From Dasypus novemcinctus (taxonomy: Eukaryota; Chordata; Mammalia; Cingulata; Dasypodidae), in contig NC_080694.1 of assembly GCF_030445035.2 (NCBI RefSeq), positions 70,943,147 through 71,007,146 on the forward strand: a stretch of DNA of 64,000 nt. Reading direction: 5' to 3'. The first letter of the stretch is position 1. The number at the start of each line of letters is the position of its first letter. Positions 49,436-61,773 of this stretch are shown here, piece by piece. Position numbers and translations under genes: made by a program. The notes beneath the pieces were generated by a model, which worked only from the letters and a program-made list of their open reading frames with translations, did not search any database and was not told where the DNA came from.

Positions 49436-50954
49436 AGATAAAAATTGACTGAACTAGAATGGGTAGGGGAAATCTCCTGCACAGATTGAGAAATAGATGA
49501 ATTATTTTTCAACTCCTTTAAATATAGTAATATTGTATTTGTGATCCATAACACACATAGTCCAGAAGTAAATAAATAATAAAGTGTACACATAATTAAT
49601 TATAAACCTATTAATCAGCACACTTTTGAATTGACATTCAAATTAAAAACAAAATTAATGACGAATAATTTGGAATTGATTCACATAATTTGGTGCCTCC
49701 TCATAATGAAGCACTATTCATCATTACCAGTGTTATGGATAATGTTTACTGATATGGAAAACGTTTATTCTTATTAATGAAAATAAGTTTACAAAATGGC
49801 AACCAATATATAGTTAATTTCTGATAGCAAAGACATTGCTTTTATGCTTTTCATCACCCAGAGAATTGAAAATAAAACATATATACTTGAGGGCTTGGAT
49901 TTCTGTAGGATAGTAGGTCGATGATATTGTCTGACTGGAGATAATGCAAATGTCCAGTTAAGAAATGCCTTCGCTCATGGTTTTTATGATAAAACCCTTT
50001 TCTGGACACTATACAACTACACATTAATTAGCAAATTGGAGATACAGATCCCCAAGGGGTTGAGAGATTCGGTATCCTATGGACCTCTCGTTTTTCATGG
50101 TGTTTTTTCCTCCAGGGAAAATGAAGAAACATTTATTTTAGCCTTGCTCAAGGGTATTGCGCAGTAACATTAACTTCAGGACAGAAACTCTGTATGCTGA
50201 TGTCATACCATTTGCCTATCTTCTTCTCTAGACATTGGAAAACTAAAAGGGAGAATGGGCTTGAGAGCTGGAGGTTGGGAGTCCCCTGCCTTATGTCCTC
50301 ATCTCCCCACTTCTCGCAGTTACACTGATCAACAACAGCCGACTCAGCTGATGGCTCACTCGGTCTCTCCTCAGACCTTCCAGGATGTCTTTCTGAGGTC
50401 TGGTCTTTATCACTCTAACTCAAAATGAAATCATTCTTGTTCATAGCACAAGAAGAATCACAAAAGATGCTTGGGAAGGGGAGAAAAAATTCGTGAACTC
50501 TTTTTTTCAAAAGGAAAAGGATATTTTGCTAAGGATTTCTTCCTCTTCCAAACAGCACTTAATAGCTGTTGTTCATATTCAGATTTTTTAAGAGATCAGG
50601 TAGGGGAAATTGTTTTTTTTTAAATCTTTGCTAGGTTAAAATTTTATGCACACACACAAACACACACTTCAAACTCCAAACTCCAACCTCTGGTCACTCT
50701 CCTCAGGTCTGTTAAGCCACAACTCTCAGACATGAACCATGGAAAAGGCTATGGCCTCCAAATCTAACTTCCAATTAATAAGCGGTTCCACTGAATGGGG
50801 AGAGAATTCACTACTTACCATAAACAGGATAAAATGTAAACTAAGGAAGGGGCTGCAGTGGTAGGCGCTCCTCGGAAGATTTCTCATAATCCAAGATTTA
50901 AAATAGTTTAAAATATTGCAGTGGGGAGACTATTTACATGTTTTGATTTCATGT

Positions 50955-51112
50955 CTGATTTATTTTAATTCATTTCTCCCCCACTCCCCTCCCTGCGATT
51001 TTCTGCTCTCTGTGTCCACTTGCTCTGTGTATTTCTGGGTCCACTTGCACCTTCAGTACCTCAGTGGCACCTGGAAACTGGGTCCCTTTTTTGTTGTGTC
51101 ATCTTGCTGTTA
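50955..51112 (-). mobile_element. truncated DAS SINE
   Basis: Antisense tail part of a DAS SINE: 'ttattttaattcatttctcc', 'tctgctctctgtgtccactt', 'ttttgttgtgtcatcttgct'. The head is missing. It replaces about 150 bp that are present in duplication copy 1 (around 20185-20325). Confidence 0.8.
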
Positions 51113-52590
51113 AATTAAAAAATTGGTAATTATTGCTTAATGAATTTTGGGTGACATAAATTTATACAGGGAGACAATATGTTATGAAAAATTTCACATT
51201 TAGATGAATTTTATGTTTGGAATATAAATTGTGTTATTTTCTGGAGGCGATGGAAATAACTTCTTGTGTTCCCATGTGACCCCAGGAGTAGAATATTTGA
51301 ATAAAATGCAATTTTTAATTTTAAAAGTAAAACATATCAATCTGGGTTAAATCAGCATTTAGTATAAGCAACATTAGAAATAAGCAGCATGTAGGAATCT
51401 ATGTAACAGGTTTATCCAGTTTCCTGAGAAGTTTTATTAGCTAAACGACCATGAACCTTTAGCTCTAGAATTAAAAATTCTAAAATCTCATTCTCTCTAT
51501 TTAAGTAACAATTGTACTTATGAAATATAAACATGCCTGAATAAAAATGACAAATTAAGCCTTCATTCATTATTTCATATACAAAAGATATATTTTTCAG
51601 ATAATATTTCTTCAGCAGGTAAATTTGGGTCAAAGGTGATAACATAAAAAGAGTAAATAAAGAAGTATGGTGGACTCTAAATCTGCTTTTTTATTGTGCA
51701 GAATAATGTAAAATTTTATGACCAGACATATTTTGCCTTTTCATGACTTTTCCAAATGCAGTACTTTGTCTTTAACTATTGGGTGTTTGCAAGCCAGTGT
51801 TTTCCTTATTTTACCAAATACAATCTCTTGTTATCTATCTTGGTAAATAAATGTATGCATGTCAAGTGAGTTTGCTTATATTTATGTAAATATACCAGAA
51901 ATATCTTCATTCTATCAATTATAAGAAATATAAAATTAGCATGTAAATAATCAGAAAGCAGCTGTTAAAGAATATTATAACACCATTTAACTTCTCTCTA
52001 TACTAAAACCTGCCAAATGATAGTCCACAATCACTCCTTAATCAGATAATTACTTGTGATAAACACAATCTACGTTGTCTATGAGATAGAAAGATATGAA
52101 ATACATCCCAATTATTTTTCCGAACAGTATTCACTTCTTTCCATATTTCTATTGCTCTAATTTCTGTGATAAAGTACAAAGTTCAGTTACACTCTATGTA
52201 GTATTTGATAGACTCAGTATTCCCATCCTCTTGTCCTTCCCACTAAGAGTATTGCATAGATGGTACAACTGGGAAGATTTCTCTTGTACTTCAGTAGGTT
52301 ACTTTCAAAAATATTTATCAGGAAATGGAGTATAGAGAATGGTCCTATGAATGAAGGAGGATTGGTTAGATGTTTATTGAGATGAAATTGTTGATTAAAA
52401 ATGCCTTCATTTAAGGACACCTTTTTATAATTACTAATTTTCATTTGTCTTTGAAGAATCACAGTAAAACCTCATCTAGAAGTTTACTTCAAATATTATT
52501 CAACTATATTTCAAATAAGTGAATAGTAACAAGGATATTTTCCTAACTTGAATTCCTAATGCCCATTTTCCTGCTTACCCAAGTATGCCA

Positions 52591-53579
52591 ATGGAGAAAA
52601 TCAATTTGACGTCTGGGGAGGATTTCATTTTATTGGATTCTCAGACCAGTCACAACTGGAGCTAGTCCTCTTCATTGTAGTCTTGATATCCTATCTTCTG
52701 ACACTCATCAACAACCTAGCCATTATCCTGATCTCCTGTCTGGACTCCAAACTCCACACATATACGTATTTCTTCCTCACAAATCTCTCCTTTCTTGACC
52801 TTTGCTTCACCACCTGCATTGTCTGCCACCTATTGTGGAACCTGAAGGGACCATCCAAGACCATCACCTCCAGTGGCTGTGCCATTCAGCTCTATGTGTC
52901 ACTTTTCACTGGGCTTCACTGAATGTGTTCTCCTCACTGTCATGGCATTTGACCACTGTGTGACTTTGTGCAGAACTCTCAATTACACTGCTGTAATGCA
53001 CTCTTTGATTTGCAAGTCCTTAGCAGGAATAGCATGGCTTAGTGGAATGGGAAACAGTCTCATCCAGAGTACCATCACCCTTCAACTTCCCCAATGTGGG
53101 AATCACCACCTCCACCAATTCTAGTGTGCGGTGCCCACCATGATCAAGCTGGCATGTGTTGACATCCACAAAAACAAAGTCCAGCTCTTCATGGCCACCC
53201 TAGTTCTGATCCTTCTTCCTGTGGTCTTGATATTGGTCTCCTATGGACTCATTGTTCAAGCAGTAGTAAAAATTAAGTCAGCCCAAGCTTGTCACAAGGT
53301 CCTTGGGAACTGCAGTTCTCATCTAATAGTGGTGTCCCTCTTTTTGGGACCAGTTCAGCCATCTACATCCAACCCAAGCGATCCTATGGCCACAGCCAGG
53401 GCAAATTTCTCACCCTCTTCTGCACAGTTGTGACCCCCACCCTCAATCCCCTCATATATACTCTGAGGAACAAGGTTGTCAATGGAGCCCTGAAGAGGTT
53501 GCTGAGAGACAGAAAAATTCCTAAGAAAAAGTTAAGATCCAGTGCCTTTCACTTCCGGAAATGTATTAAAGAGACATAA
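52591..53579 (+). pseudogene. olfactory receptor pseudogene, duplicate B
   Basis: ATG at 52591 gives [15 protein letters not shown] with an N-glycosylation site (NLT), then a one-base deletion shifts frame before the usual GFSD. The next frame holds TM1 ([16 protein letters not shown]) and TM2 ([17 protein letters not shown]). A shift follows near 52915. TM3 ends in MAFDHCVTLC, the DRY motif changed to DHC. WLSGMGNSLIQST (TM4) leads to an in-frame TAG where duplicate A has FFCEVP. TM5 (LILLPVVLILVSYGLIVQAV), then a shift near 53345. TM7 has [14 protein letters not shown]. The stop is at 53579, slightly beyond the usual OR C-terminus. Four lesions in total. Class II, family-2-like by motif. 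Confidence 0.93.
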
Positions 53580-54129
53580 TGATAAATATCTACCCCCAAG
53601 TATATATCATACATGTAATTTATCTCTCTGACTGTATGTTCATAGATAATGCTAAAACAATCAGAAAAAAGATTCAACTTCCTTTGTGAGGGTGTGTGTT
53701 TGTATATAACAAATCTTCTCACACATCTCCTTTTCATATATATATAGTTCTAGAATTAAAACAGTGCTTAAACTCACAGAATTTACATAAAAATTATATT
53801 TGTGTGAGGAAATTACTATAGCATTTCCTTTAAAAGCATCCCTGATATAATAGTATATATGACATTTTTGTACACATTATCCCAGTTCTTTCAAGAAAAA
53901 TATAAAGTAAACAAAACTTGAAAATATGTGTTGGGAGGGTTTGTAGTAATTAATCCAAGATATGAATCTACTTGAAATATGACTAAGGAAAAATTATACA
54001 TGACAAAAATGTTTACATCATTAAACAAACATATTATCTAGTTTCAGATGTTCCCAGAGAATGCTTGGGAATACCTTGTATTCAATGCTATTTTTCACTC
54101 TATTTTCTTTCTTTGTTTTTTTTTTTAGT

Positions 54130-54350
54130 AGATATCATTTGGGCTCTGGAGCAAAACTGTTGGGTTTGAAATTTTTCTCTTCTATTCACTGATTGTCAAT
54201 AGCCCTCTTTTTCACCTAACCTACATATTCCTCAGTTCAAAAACTTCATAATTTCTGGTGAGGATTAAATCAACAAATTCATGTATAGTGCTTACAAATC
54301 AATGCCTGGCACTGGTAAATGCAAACAAACATCAACAAATACTCTTATAC
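54130..54350 (+). mobile_element. MIR SINE (duplicated)
   Basis: Counterpart of 24010-24230 in duplication copy 2. Landmarks: 'tttgggctctggagcaaaac', 'gaggattaaatcaacaaatt', 'gcctggcactggtaaatgc'. Same position relative to the OR pseudogene. Confidence 0.7.
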
Positions 54351-54879
54351 TTCTCAAAGATAGTATTGTGTCTTGAAATCCCCAAATTCTTTATTCTTCC
54401 TCCATCATTTCCAACTAGTGCTTTGTTGGTCTTTATTTTTTTCTTTTTGTACTTTCCTGGGAATACTGATACCTGCCACAATCCATCTTCTCAATTTTAT
54501 CCTGTTTCACAAAGGTCAAACTGACCTGTAAACTTTGCTTGAAACAATTGGTTCTGGTTGGCAGCTCTTCGAGTCCCAATGCATAAGCTCAAAGAGCAAT
54601 TATTTTAAGAACTAATGACTATCTAGGACAACACTTATGGAATCAAGTGTGCTGTGTCAAGTCTCAGTTTCCTCACCTGTACAAGAGTGATAACAAGAGT
54701 TACTAATGTACTTGGCTGCTGTGTATATTCAATCTGTTAATCCAGGTAGAGTTTAGTTCAAATCTTGTTATTTACAAATAGGAACCACCCAATAATTGCT
54801 CTTTTACTTGATTTAAATGGTTTCAATCCTCACCAGACCTTACCCATATGATGATTTCCCTCATCGTGTTTTTCATGGC

Positions 54880-55615
54880 CTTTTTTTTTCTTTATTTTTC
54901 TAAAATGTCCATTCAAAAAATATGAGGTCCCCATATACCCTCCCATCCCCTTCACCCCACTCTTCCCATATCAACAACCTCTTTTTTTTTAAAGATTTAT
55001 TTATTTATTTATTTCTGACCCTTTCCCCCCCACCTGGTTGTCTGTTCTCTGTGTCTATTTGCTGCATCGTCTTCTTTGTCTGCTTCTGTTTTTGTCAGCA
55101 GCATGGGAATCTGTTTTTCTTTTTGTTCCATCATCTGTTGTGTCAGCTCTCTGTGTGGGCAGTGTCATTCTTAGGTAGGCTGCACTTTCTTTTGCGCTGG
55201 GTGGCTCTCCATTTATGGGACGCACTCCTTGCTTGTGGGTCTCCCTTACGCAGGGGACACCCCTGCGTGGCACGGCACTCCTTGCATGCCTCAGCACTGC
55301 GCATGGGCCAGCTCCACACGGGTCACGGAGGCCCAGGCTTTGAACTTTGGACCTCCCATGTGGTAGACGGATGCCCTAACCACTGGGCCAAGTCTGCTTC
55401 CCAGCAACCTCTTTCATCATCATGGGACATTTACTGCATTTGGTGAATACATTTTGGAGCACTGCAGCACCACATGGATAATGGTTTACATTATAGTTTG
55501 CACTTTCCCTCAGTCCACCCAGTGGGCAATGGCAGGACATACAATGTCCAGCAACTGTCCCTGTAGTATCATCCAGTTCAACTCCAAGTCCTGAAAATGC
55601 CTCCACATCATATCT
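54880..55615 (-). mobile_element. 5'-truncated L1 3' end, with nested SINE
   Basis: Left part 54880-54984 and right part 55405-55615 together form an antisense terminal L1 module ('caaaaaatatgaggtcccca', 'gcatttggtgaatacatttt', 'tcaactccaagtcctgaaaa'). A DAS SINE lies between the two. The equivalent place in duplication copy 1 (near 24765) has no insertion, so it postdates the duplication. Confidence 0.9.
54985..55404 (-). mobile_element. DAS SINE nested in L1
   Basis: Full-length-type antisense SINE: 'aaagatttatttatttattt' tail, 'ctgttctctgtgtctatttg', 'gggacacccctgcgtggcac', head ending 'gggccaagtctgcttccc'. It is flanked by a 10-bp direct repeat 'caacctcttt' (54975-54984 and 55405-55414), whose copies belong to the host L1. 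The 174-codon plus frame across it is chance. Confidence 0.93.
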
Positions 55616-57770
55616 CTTATTATTTTAATCACTTCCAAATTTCTCCCAACAGCCTTCAAATATAAACAACTATCTACTTTCCTTCAAAAAGCTCTCAGTG
55701 TGTGTCCTCTATATAATTATGACTACGTATCTTTATATGAATATAAATGTCATATTCATAGTATCCCTCACCCATTCTCTTAATCTCAATCTTACGTCAA
55801 TGCTTTAATTCAGGTACTCTATCTTACTCCCAATTTACTTTGCAAACTTGTGGCCCTCAGGCACAAATGGGTTCATGGGTACCCTTGTTTTGAAAAGCTA
55901 GTTTCAACTGAGTGACCATGAATATCCTCCACTATGTCATGTGCTCTCTCCTTACCATAGATCTTCACAGCTGCCTCAGGATATCTTGTGGCTTGCCTCT
56001 TAGTCACGAGGTATTTGAAGTGTGCTAATTCTTTCCAGCCTAATTCTTTAAAGTTCCAAACTCATTTCATCACATCCTGTCTGTTTTCCACAATGATTGA
56101 TTAATACTCAAGAGTTAGCTTTCAACTGTAACTATGGAATACTGATATTAAATGTTTCTTAATGCTTCCAGAATGAAGTCTAAAATATTAAGCATGGAAT
56201 TCCATCTTCTACATCAAAATGATCTAATCAATCATTCATCCTCCACAACATGCCCTCATTCATTCTATGTTTAAGTAGTATGTAGAAGCCCAGATTCCGA
56301 TTTTTTTCTTATAATTAATCTCATGCATTTTACACCATATCTATTTGAAAGACTGCTTAATTGTTAACTTTCCCACAATGTGCCCTGGTAAACAAATCAT
56401 AAGTCTTCTTTGCATTGCAAAGTCCTTTTCCATGTGCTAATTAGCTAATGCATGAACCAAGATGTCCTGAAGAAAATCCAAGTATTCTTTTACAGTTAGA
56501 GATAAAGTACATAATAGGGAATAACAGCAGATAGCTTGAAAGATAAAGGAAGGCATAGCTCTGAAGGTATTCTCACATTTTGCTAAAGACATTGGAATTG
56601 ATGCTGGTAGGTCTGGGAGAGTGTCTTTTATTCTGTAAGGTCCTAGAATCTACAGTGAGACAAACCTAGGCTTTACAAGCTATTTTACCTCTTGAAGATA
56701 ACATTTCCAAATGTTCCAGAGGGACAAAAGTACCAACTGCATGAGTTCGGGAGTTAGGTAGGACAAGGCAAGTGATGTGCATTACTGAGACTGGCACAAG
56801 GAAGCTCAGGGCACGTTCATCTCTCCACATTTTAACAAGGAGACTGCTAATGTGTTTTCTTAAAGTAAAAGAACTATAACTTTATTCTTTCATTCATCCT
56901 GTCCATACCACCGAGTGGCTCTTTTCCTGCATATGTGTCCCTGTGTTACATCTTTACAATCTCATAATTTTTTCTGTTGTTATCATTTTCAAATGATAAA
57001 ATTGTCCACTTCTAGTAATAAAATATTCTCATATCAGTAAATCAAATATTAACTCAAGGCAACACTTCATTTATACTTAAAGATTCTGTTCTCCCCCAAT
57101 TTGAGCCCTTCTAGTCTGAGACTCAGCAATGGAGAAATGATAAAAGTCTCCATCTCTCTACTTTGTGCCTATTCTTCTATGTGTGTATTGATAAATGCAA
57201 TTCAGAGACTGTCAGTGTAAAACTCTGCAGAGGGTGAAGGGAGAAGTTTGACAGCAAGTCTTACTATGCTCTACAGCTAACAGCTTCACTCAGCTCTCGC
57301 ATTCTTGTAATTTTAGACAAGTTTTATGATATCAGTTCCCTTTGGTTCCCAAAGCCCCATTAACACCTTCCAAGTTCTCTAAGTTATCCCACCTCCCTTT
57401 TACTTGATTGAAGTGAGGAGAAAAGCCCATAAAATCTTCGTCATAGAAGTTATCCCTTTATTTGCAAGTCTCAGCTCTCTTTCTGTCACTCTGAACACGG
57501 ACAACCAGCTAAGGGCTCTCATGGTAAATGTTCATTGTGCTTCCCAGAGCACAGTACCCTATATCTTTTAAAGCTGGGTGGAGCTTATGAGAAATTTAGG
57601 CCTTTGAGGTGTGTGCAAAAGTGACCTGTGTTAATTCCAAGCCAAATATTCAACTGCTGGTGACAAGTCTCCAAAGCTCTCGCGTTCCCTCTGCTACAAC
57701 CGCTAGCAACATTAGGGTTGATGGCAAGTCTATCAGGATGCGATCTTGAGAGAAGAGACGTTGCAGAGTC

Positions 57771-58960
57771 CGTACCTGGACTTAACAGACATATAGCAAG
57801 CATGAAATACATACACTCTGCTTTAAACCATAGAGGTGTTTGCATATTTTATTACTATAGCATATCCTACATTTCAGAGAGGATCAATTATTTCTGATAT
57901 AAGCACAAAAGCAGTTGTCAATCCACTTCCTTTGAAACCTTAAGGTTGATCACCTCCATTTAGAATCTGGATGTGCTTCTGAAGTATGTTCCTTCTGGAT
58001 CTCTGAGACCTCAGGTAAAATAGACACTGCACCTCAGATAGCAATCTCTTATATTATTACGATGACACAGTTTGAATACTGCATGATAAATGGTGATTGG
58101 AGAGAGAAAAGGATACCAAGCAGTTGTTCAAAATACAAACATAAAAGCACAGACTGGAGCTGTTGATGACCTTAGCAGCACATCTCTAGGTGATAGTACA
58201 TGCGTCCTGAGAATGTGGTGAAATTTCTCCCTTATGTATGGTGACTGAAGTAAGTAAAGAAAGCGAGGAAGTTAGATAAGGAGAAGAAGAAGGCGGAATG
58301 CATGGGTCTGCTGACAAGTAGGAAGAAATCTAGAATAAACTAAATTTCATGTCGAGGAACTGGTGCAAGTTCTTTCACCGAAAGGACAAGAGAACTCTAC
58401 GAGCTGCAAAGGCTTCCCTTCAGCCCCTCTCCCGGTCCCCAGTCTCCTTGAAAGCTGAGCCCTGTCATGTGTTTCCATGAATCCCTCCAGCCACATTCGA
58501 ATTCGCATCTTTTCTTACTTCCCTAATGACCCAGATTCCTAAGTTTTATCTTCCCTCTCCTCCATCTTTTCTCTCAACTGTTACTATCTGTGATCCTTTG
58601 CTCTGATGCTATAAAAATACTCAGATCTCTTCAATATTTAAAACTTACATATTTTTTCCTTTATTTTCATTTAGCCATTGTGCTCTGATTTTCCTTTCAG
58701 TCATGACAAACTTCTTTAGAAAATAGGTTTAATTCGTGGTGTTAACTTCTTCAGGTGACAATCAGTACCCAATTTGGACCCCAGTTAGATAAACTACAGT
58801 TTCCATATTGTTGAGAAACTTGTTTCCTGGTACATACATTTTCTCATGTTGAGTAGTAGAATTAATCTCACAGACTTGAAAGTCATTCTATGTTTCTGTT
58901 TCACAACACAAAACCATCTGGGATCCATACAATGACTCGCTGCTCCTTTATTTATTTATT
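57771..58960. other. no gene recognised
   Basis: Sequence between the duplication and the young L1. No repeat or gene was recognised and no long open frame is present. Confidence 0.45.
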
Positions 58961-58985
58961 TATTTTTAATCTTTTTTTTTTTTAT

Positions 58986-61773
58986 TCACTTTGTAATAAT
59001 ATTACATTAAAAATATATATGTGAGGTCCCATTCAACCCCACCCCCCCACCCCCCCTCTCCCCCCCCAACAACACTCGTTCCCATCATCATGACACATCC
59101 ATTGGATTTGGTAAGTACATCTTTGGGCACCTCTGCACCTCATAGACAATGGTCCACATCATGGCCCATACTCTCCTCCATTCCATCCAGTGGGCCCTGT
59201 GAGGATCCACGATGTCCGGTGATCACCCCCGAGGCGCCATCCAGGGCAGCTCCACGTCCCAAATACGCCCCCACCTCTCATCTCTTCCTGCCCTTCCCCA
59301 TACCCATCGTCCACCATGTCCACTTTTCCCAATCCAATGCCACCTCTTCTATGTGGACATTGGATTGGTTGTGTCCATTGCACCTCTATGTCGAGAGGAG
59401 GCTCAGATTCCACATGGATGCTGGCTGCCATCCTCCCATTTTCAGTTGTAATCACTCTAGGCTCCATGGTGTGGTGATTGTCCTTCTTCAACTCCATCTT
59501 AGCTGAGTGTGGTAAGTCCAATAAATCAGATTGTAGGTACTGGAGTCTGTTGAGGCTCAGGACCTGGCTATCACATTATCAGTCCAGAGATTCAAATCCC
59601 CTAACTATATCTTAAACCCCAACGTTAACTGCACCTCCAGCAGATTAGTATGAAAGTCTTATGAAGGGAGATCCCATCTGAGTCCAGATTCATCACACAT
59701 AAACACCATTTCCAGAGAGGGGCCATCTGCCCTGGCAGTAAACCCCATCGGCCATGACCATAACTCTCATGGGTCTCTTTAGCCTTCATAGGAACCAATA
59801 TCTGGGGGTTGTATCTGCTTTATCTGTCTCTCTGACTCTGCTCAGTTGTGCATGAGGGCAATCCTTCTGCCAGCCTCCAGACTCTTTTTTAGAAACTCGT
59901 AGCCATATAAACTCATTTCTCCTTTCCATTTCCCCCTTACTTTAGGTCAAACAGCATTTTAAAGTCATGTTGTTTTATGTAGACATGGATATTCTGCTGA
60001 TCCGCATTGAACCTTCCATATAAGGTCCTTTTCCAGTTGCATCATCAGTTGGTATTTGATAGTGGTCCCTCGTTGCCAGGGAGGCTCATCCCCGGGTGTC
60101 ATGTCCCACGCTGGAGGGAAGGCATTGCATTTACATGCTGAGTTTGGCTTCGAGACTGGCCACATTTGAGTAACGTGAAGGCTGACAGGAGGAAATTCCC
60201 AGGCACAATGTTGCTCTAGGCCTTGTTCTTATTTTAGGTTTATCAGCTCACAAGCATAGTCATTAGCATCAGGGGCTCACTGTTGAACCCTCACTCCCTC
60301 CCGGTCCCCGCCGCTGTACCTGGGAGACTATCGCTGCTCCCCTAGGGACCACGACAGAGCACCACTGGCCAGGAACCCAGTACCCCCCCTGCTGGGTTTT
60401 TAATTGTTGCCACTATGAGTATATCCAATCATTACCATGCACCCTGGACATATGTTCTGTACAGCTCCCTGTCAGCCATAAATCACCTGTCATTGGTATC
60501 CCATACCAGTATCCCTCCATTGCCATTGTTGAAACACTCTGTGATCCAGAACTCCCCGAAATTTGAAGCCCAATATAATGTCATGGTCCCTTACTAGGGA
60601 ATGGCATATAGCGATGGGTTTAAAGGATAGATAAAGAACTTGGATAAAGTTAGATAAAGAACTTAGATAAAGAATGTTGACTTGAAAAAATTCCACATCC
60701 TATCCTTTTTTTTTTTTTCTTCCCTCCTCCCTAATTATTCAGCGTTTCTTCGTAGGAGTCCTAGACCACAGCAATGCATATATATAATATACAGCACTCC
60801 CATACATCCACCACAACACCTTTTTCCTTCCACAGCGATACTCTTACACCCTATTCACATCATATTTACTTAAGGTGATGTACAGAGTCTGAGATATTAG
60901 CTTTCTAACATGGTAATATCTGTGCTTACATTATGGTGCATACTTTAGGATACACAGTTCTTTACATTTTTAGTTCTCCTATGTTTTACCTTATGGTTTA
61001 CATTATCAGTCTGTCGTCTCCTATATGTTATGGTGTAATATTACATGTTTTATATCCATCTTTGTGTACTCTCAAGAAACTCCTCCCTTGCCCCCCATTT
61101 ACTTTGGTTCCACACATTTAATGTCCATTTTCCCTTCCACCTTGGTGCCCACAGTGACAGTCAACCTCCGTTTCCTGAGGAGCCACTTCCAGAGATAGAT
61201 GGAATAGTGTTTAGGGCCTAACTTGCTCATCTGCCCCAGTGCCCTGGGAGCCACCTTTTCTCTCGAGGGATAGAGTTCCCTCTATTTGGTGGCATTAGTC
61301 CTCCCCAGGATGTGGGTCCACCCCCACTCTCACTACTTGGGATTCTACACCATGGTGTCACCCACTCTGGCAGAATGAGCATTTAGACATTCCCCAGGAG
61401 CCCGTCCTGCATCAGACCCTCCCCTCCGAGCATTCTAAACAGGTAACCCTCTTTATTATATTTTGATATTATTTTCTCGGCATTTTACTCTCCACTACCT
61501 CCTAACCCTCTCCTCTGTTCGTATGCTACCCCTCCCTCCCCCCACTTTTGGGCAACATTACCCAACCGTCCCTCCCCAGCCACCCTCAAACCCGTAAAGC
61601 CCCAACCAAAGGCAACCCCTTGCCCCCATTTTATCTCTTCTTTGTGTTCATACTTACCACCATCTCGTCTTAAGTTCCACCCCTGCAGATATCGGCTCAT
61701 ATCCTTCCTCCACCCTCCGATTTCCTGTAAGCCTATCGTTCAGTCTCTTGCTATCTAGGGCAGCTTGTTTATT
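58986..61773 (-). mobile_element. young L1 3' UTR, two-module
   Basis: The outer module 58986-60700 corresponds to 47790-49435 of copy 3; for example 'gccaaactcagcatgtaa' on the minus strand near 60140. The inner module runs from about 60719 to the ORF2 stop and corresponds to 46660-47640. Between them lies a 13-base T run on the plus strand (60706-60718), an internal A tract in L1 sense. The 161-codon plus frame at 59021-59506 and the 120-codon minus frame overlapping it have no motifs. Confidence 0.8.

Larger units (their letters stand above)
49440..57770 (+). repeat. segmental duplication, copy 2
   Basis: Direct repeat of 18670-26925 (see there for anchors). It starts exactly where the tail of L1 copy 3 ends and stops at 'agaagagacgttgcagag' (57751). 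It lacks the L1 and SINE insertions of copy 1, but has its own: a DAS SINE fragment at 50955-51112 and an L1 end with a nested SINE at 54880-55615. Confidence 0.93.

Noticed and set aside
52591-53579. possible functional olfactory receptor
   Set aside because: Three frame changes and one in-frame stop within the transmembrane region, plus loss of the DRY arginine.
54922-55446. 174-codon plus-strand open frame
   Set aside because: It crosses an antisense DAS SINE and L1 3' UTR sequence; the frame is open only because of SINE composition.
59021-59521. 161-codon plus and 120-codon minus overlapping frames
   Set aside because: They lie in the L1 3' UTR, which is non-coding in other copies; no motifs; a C-rich start explains the Pro-rich N-terminus.
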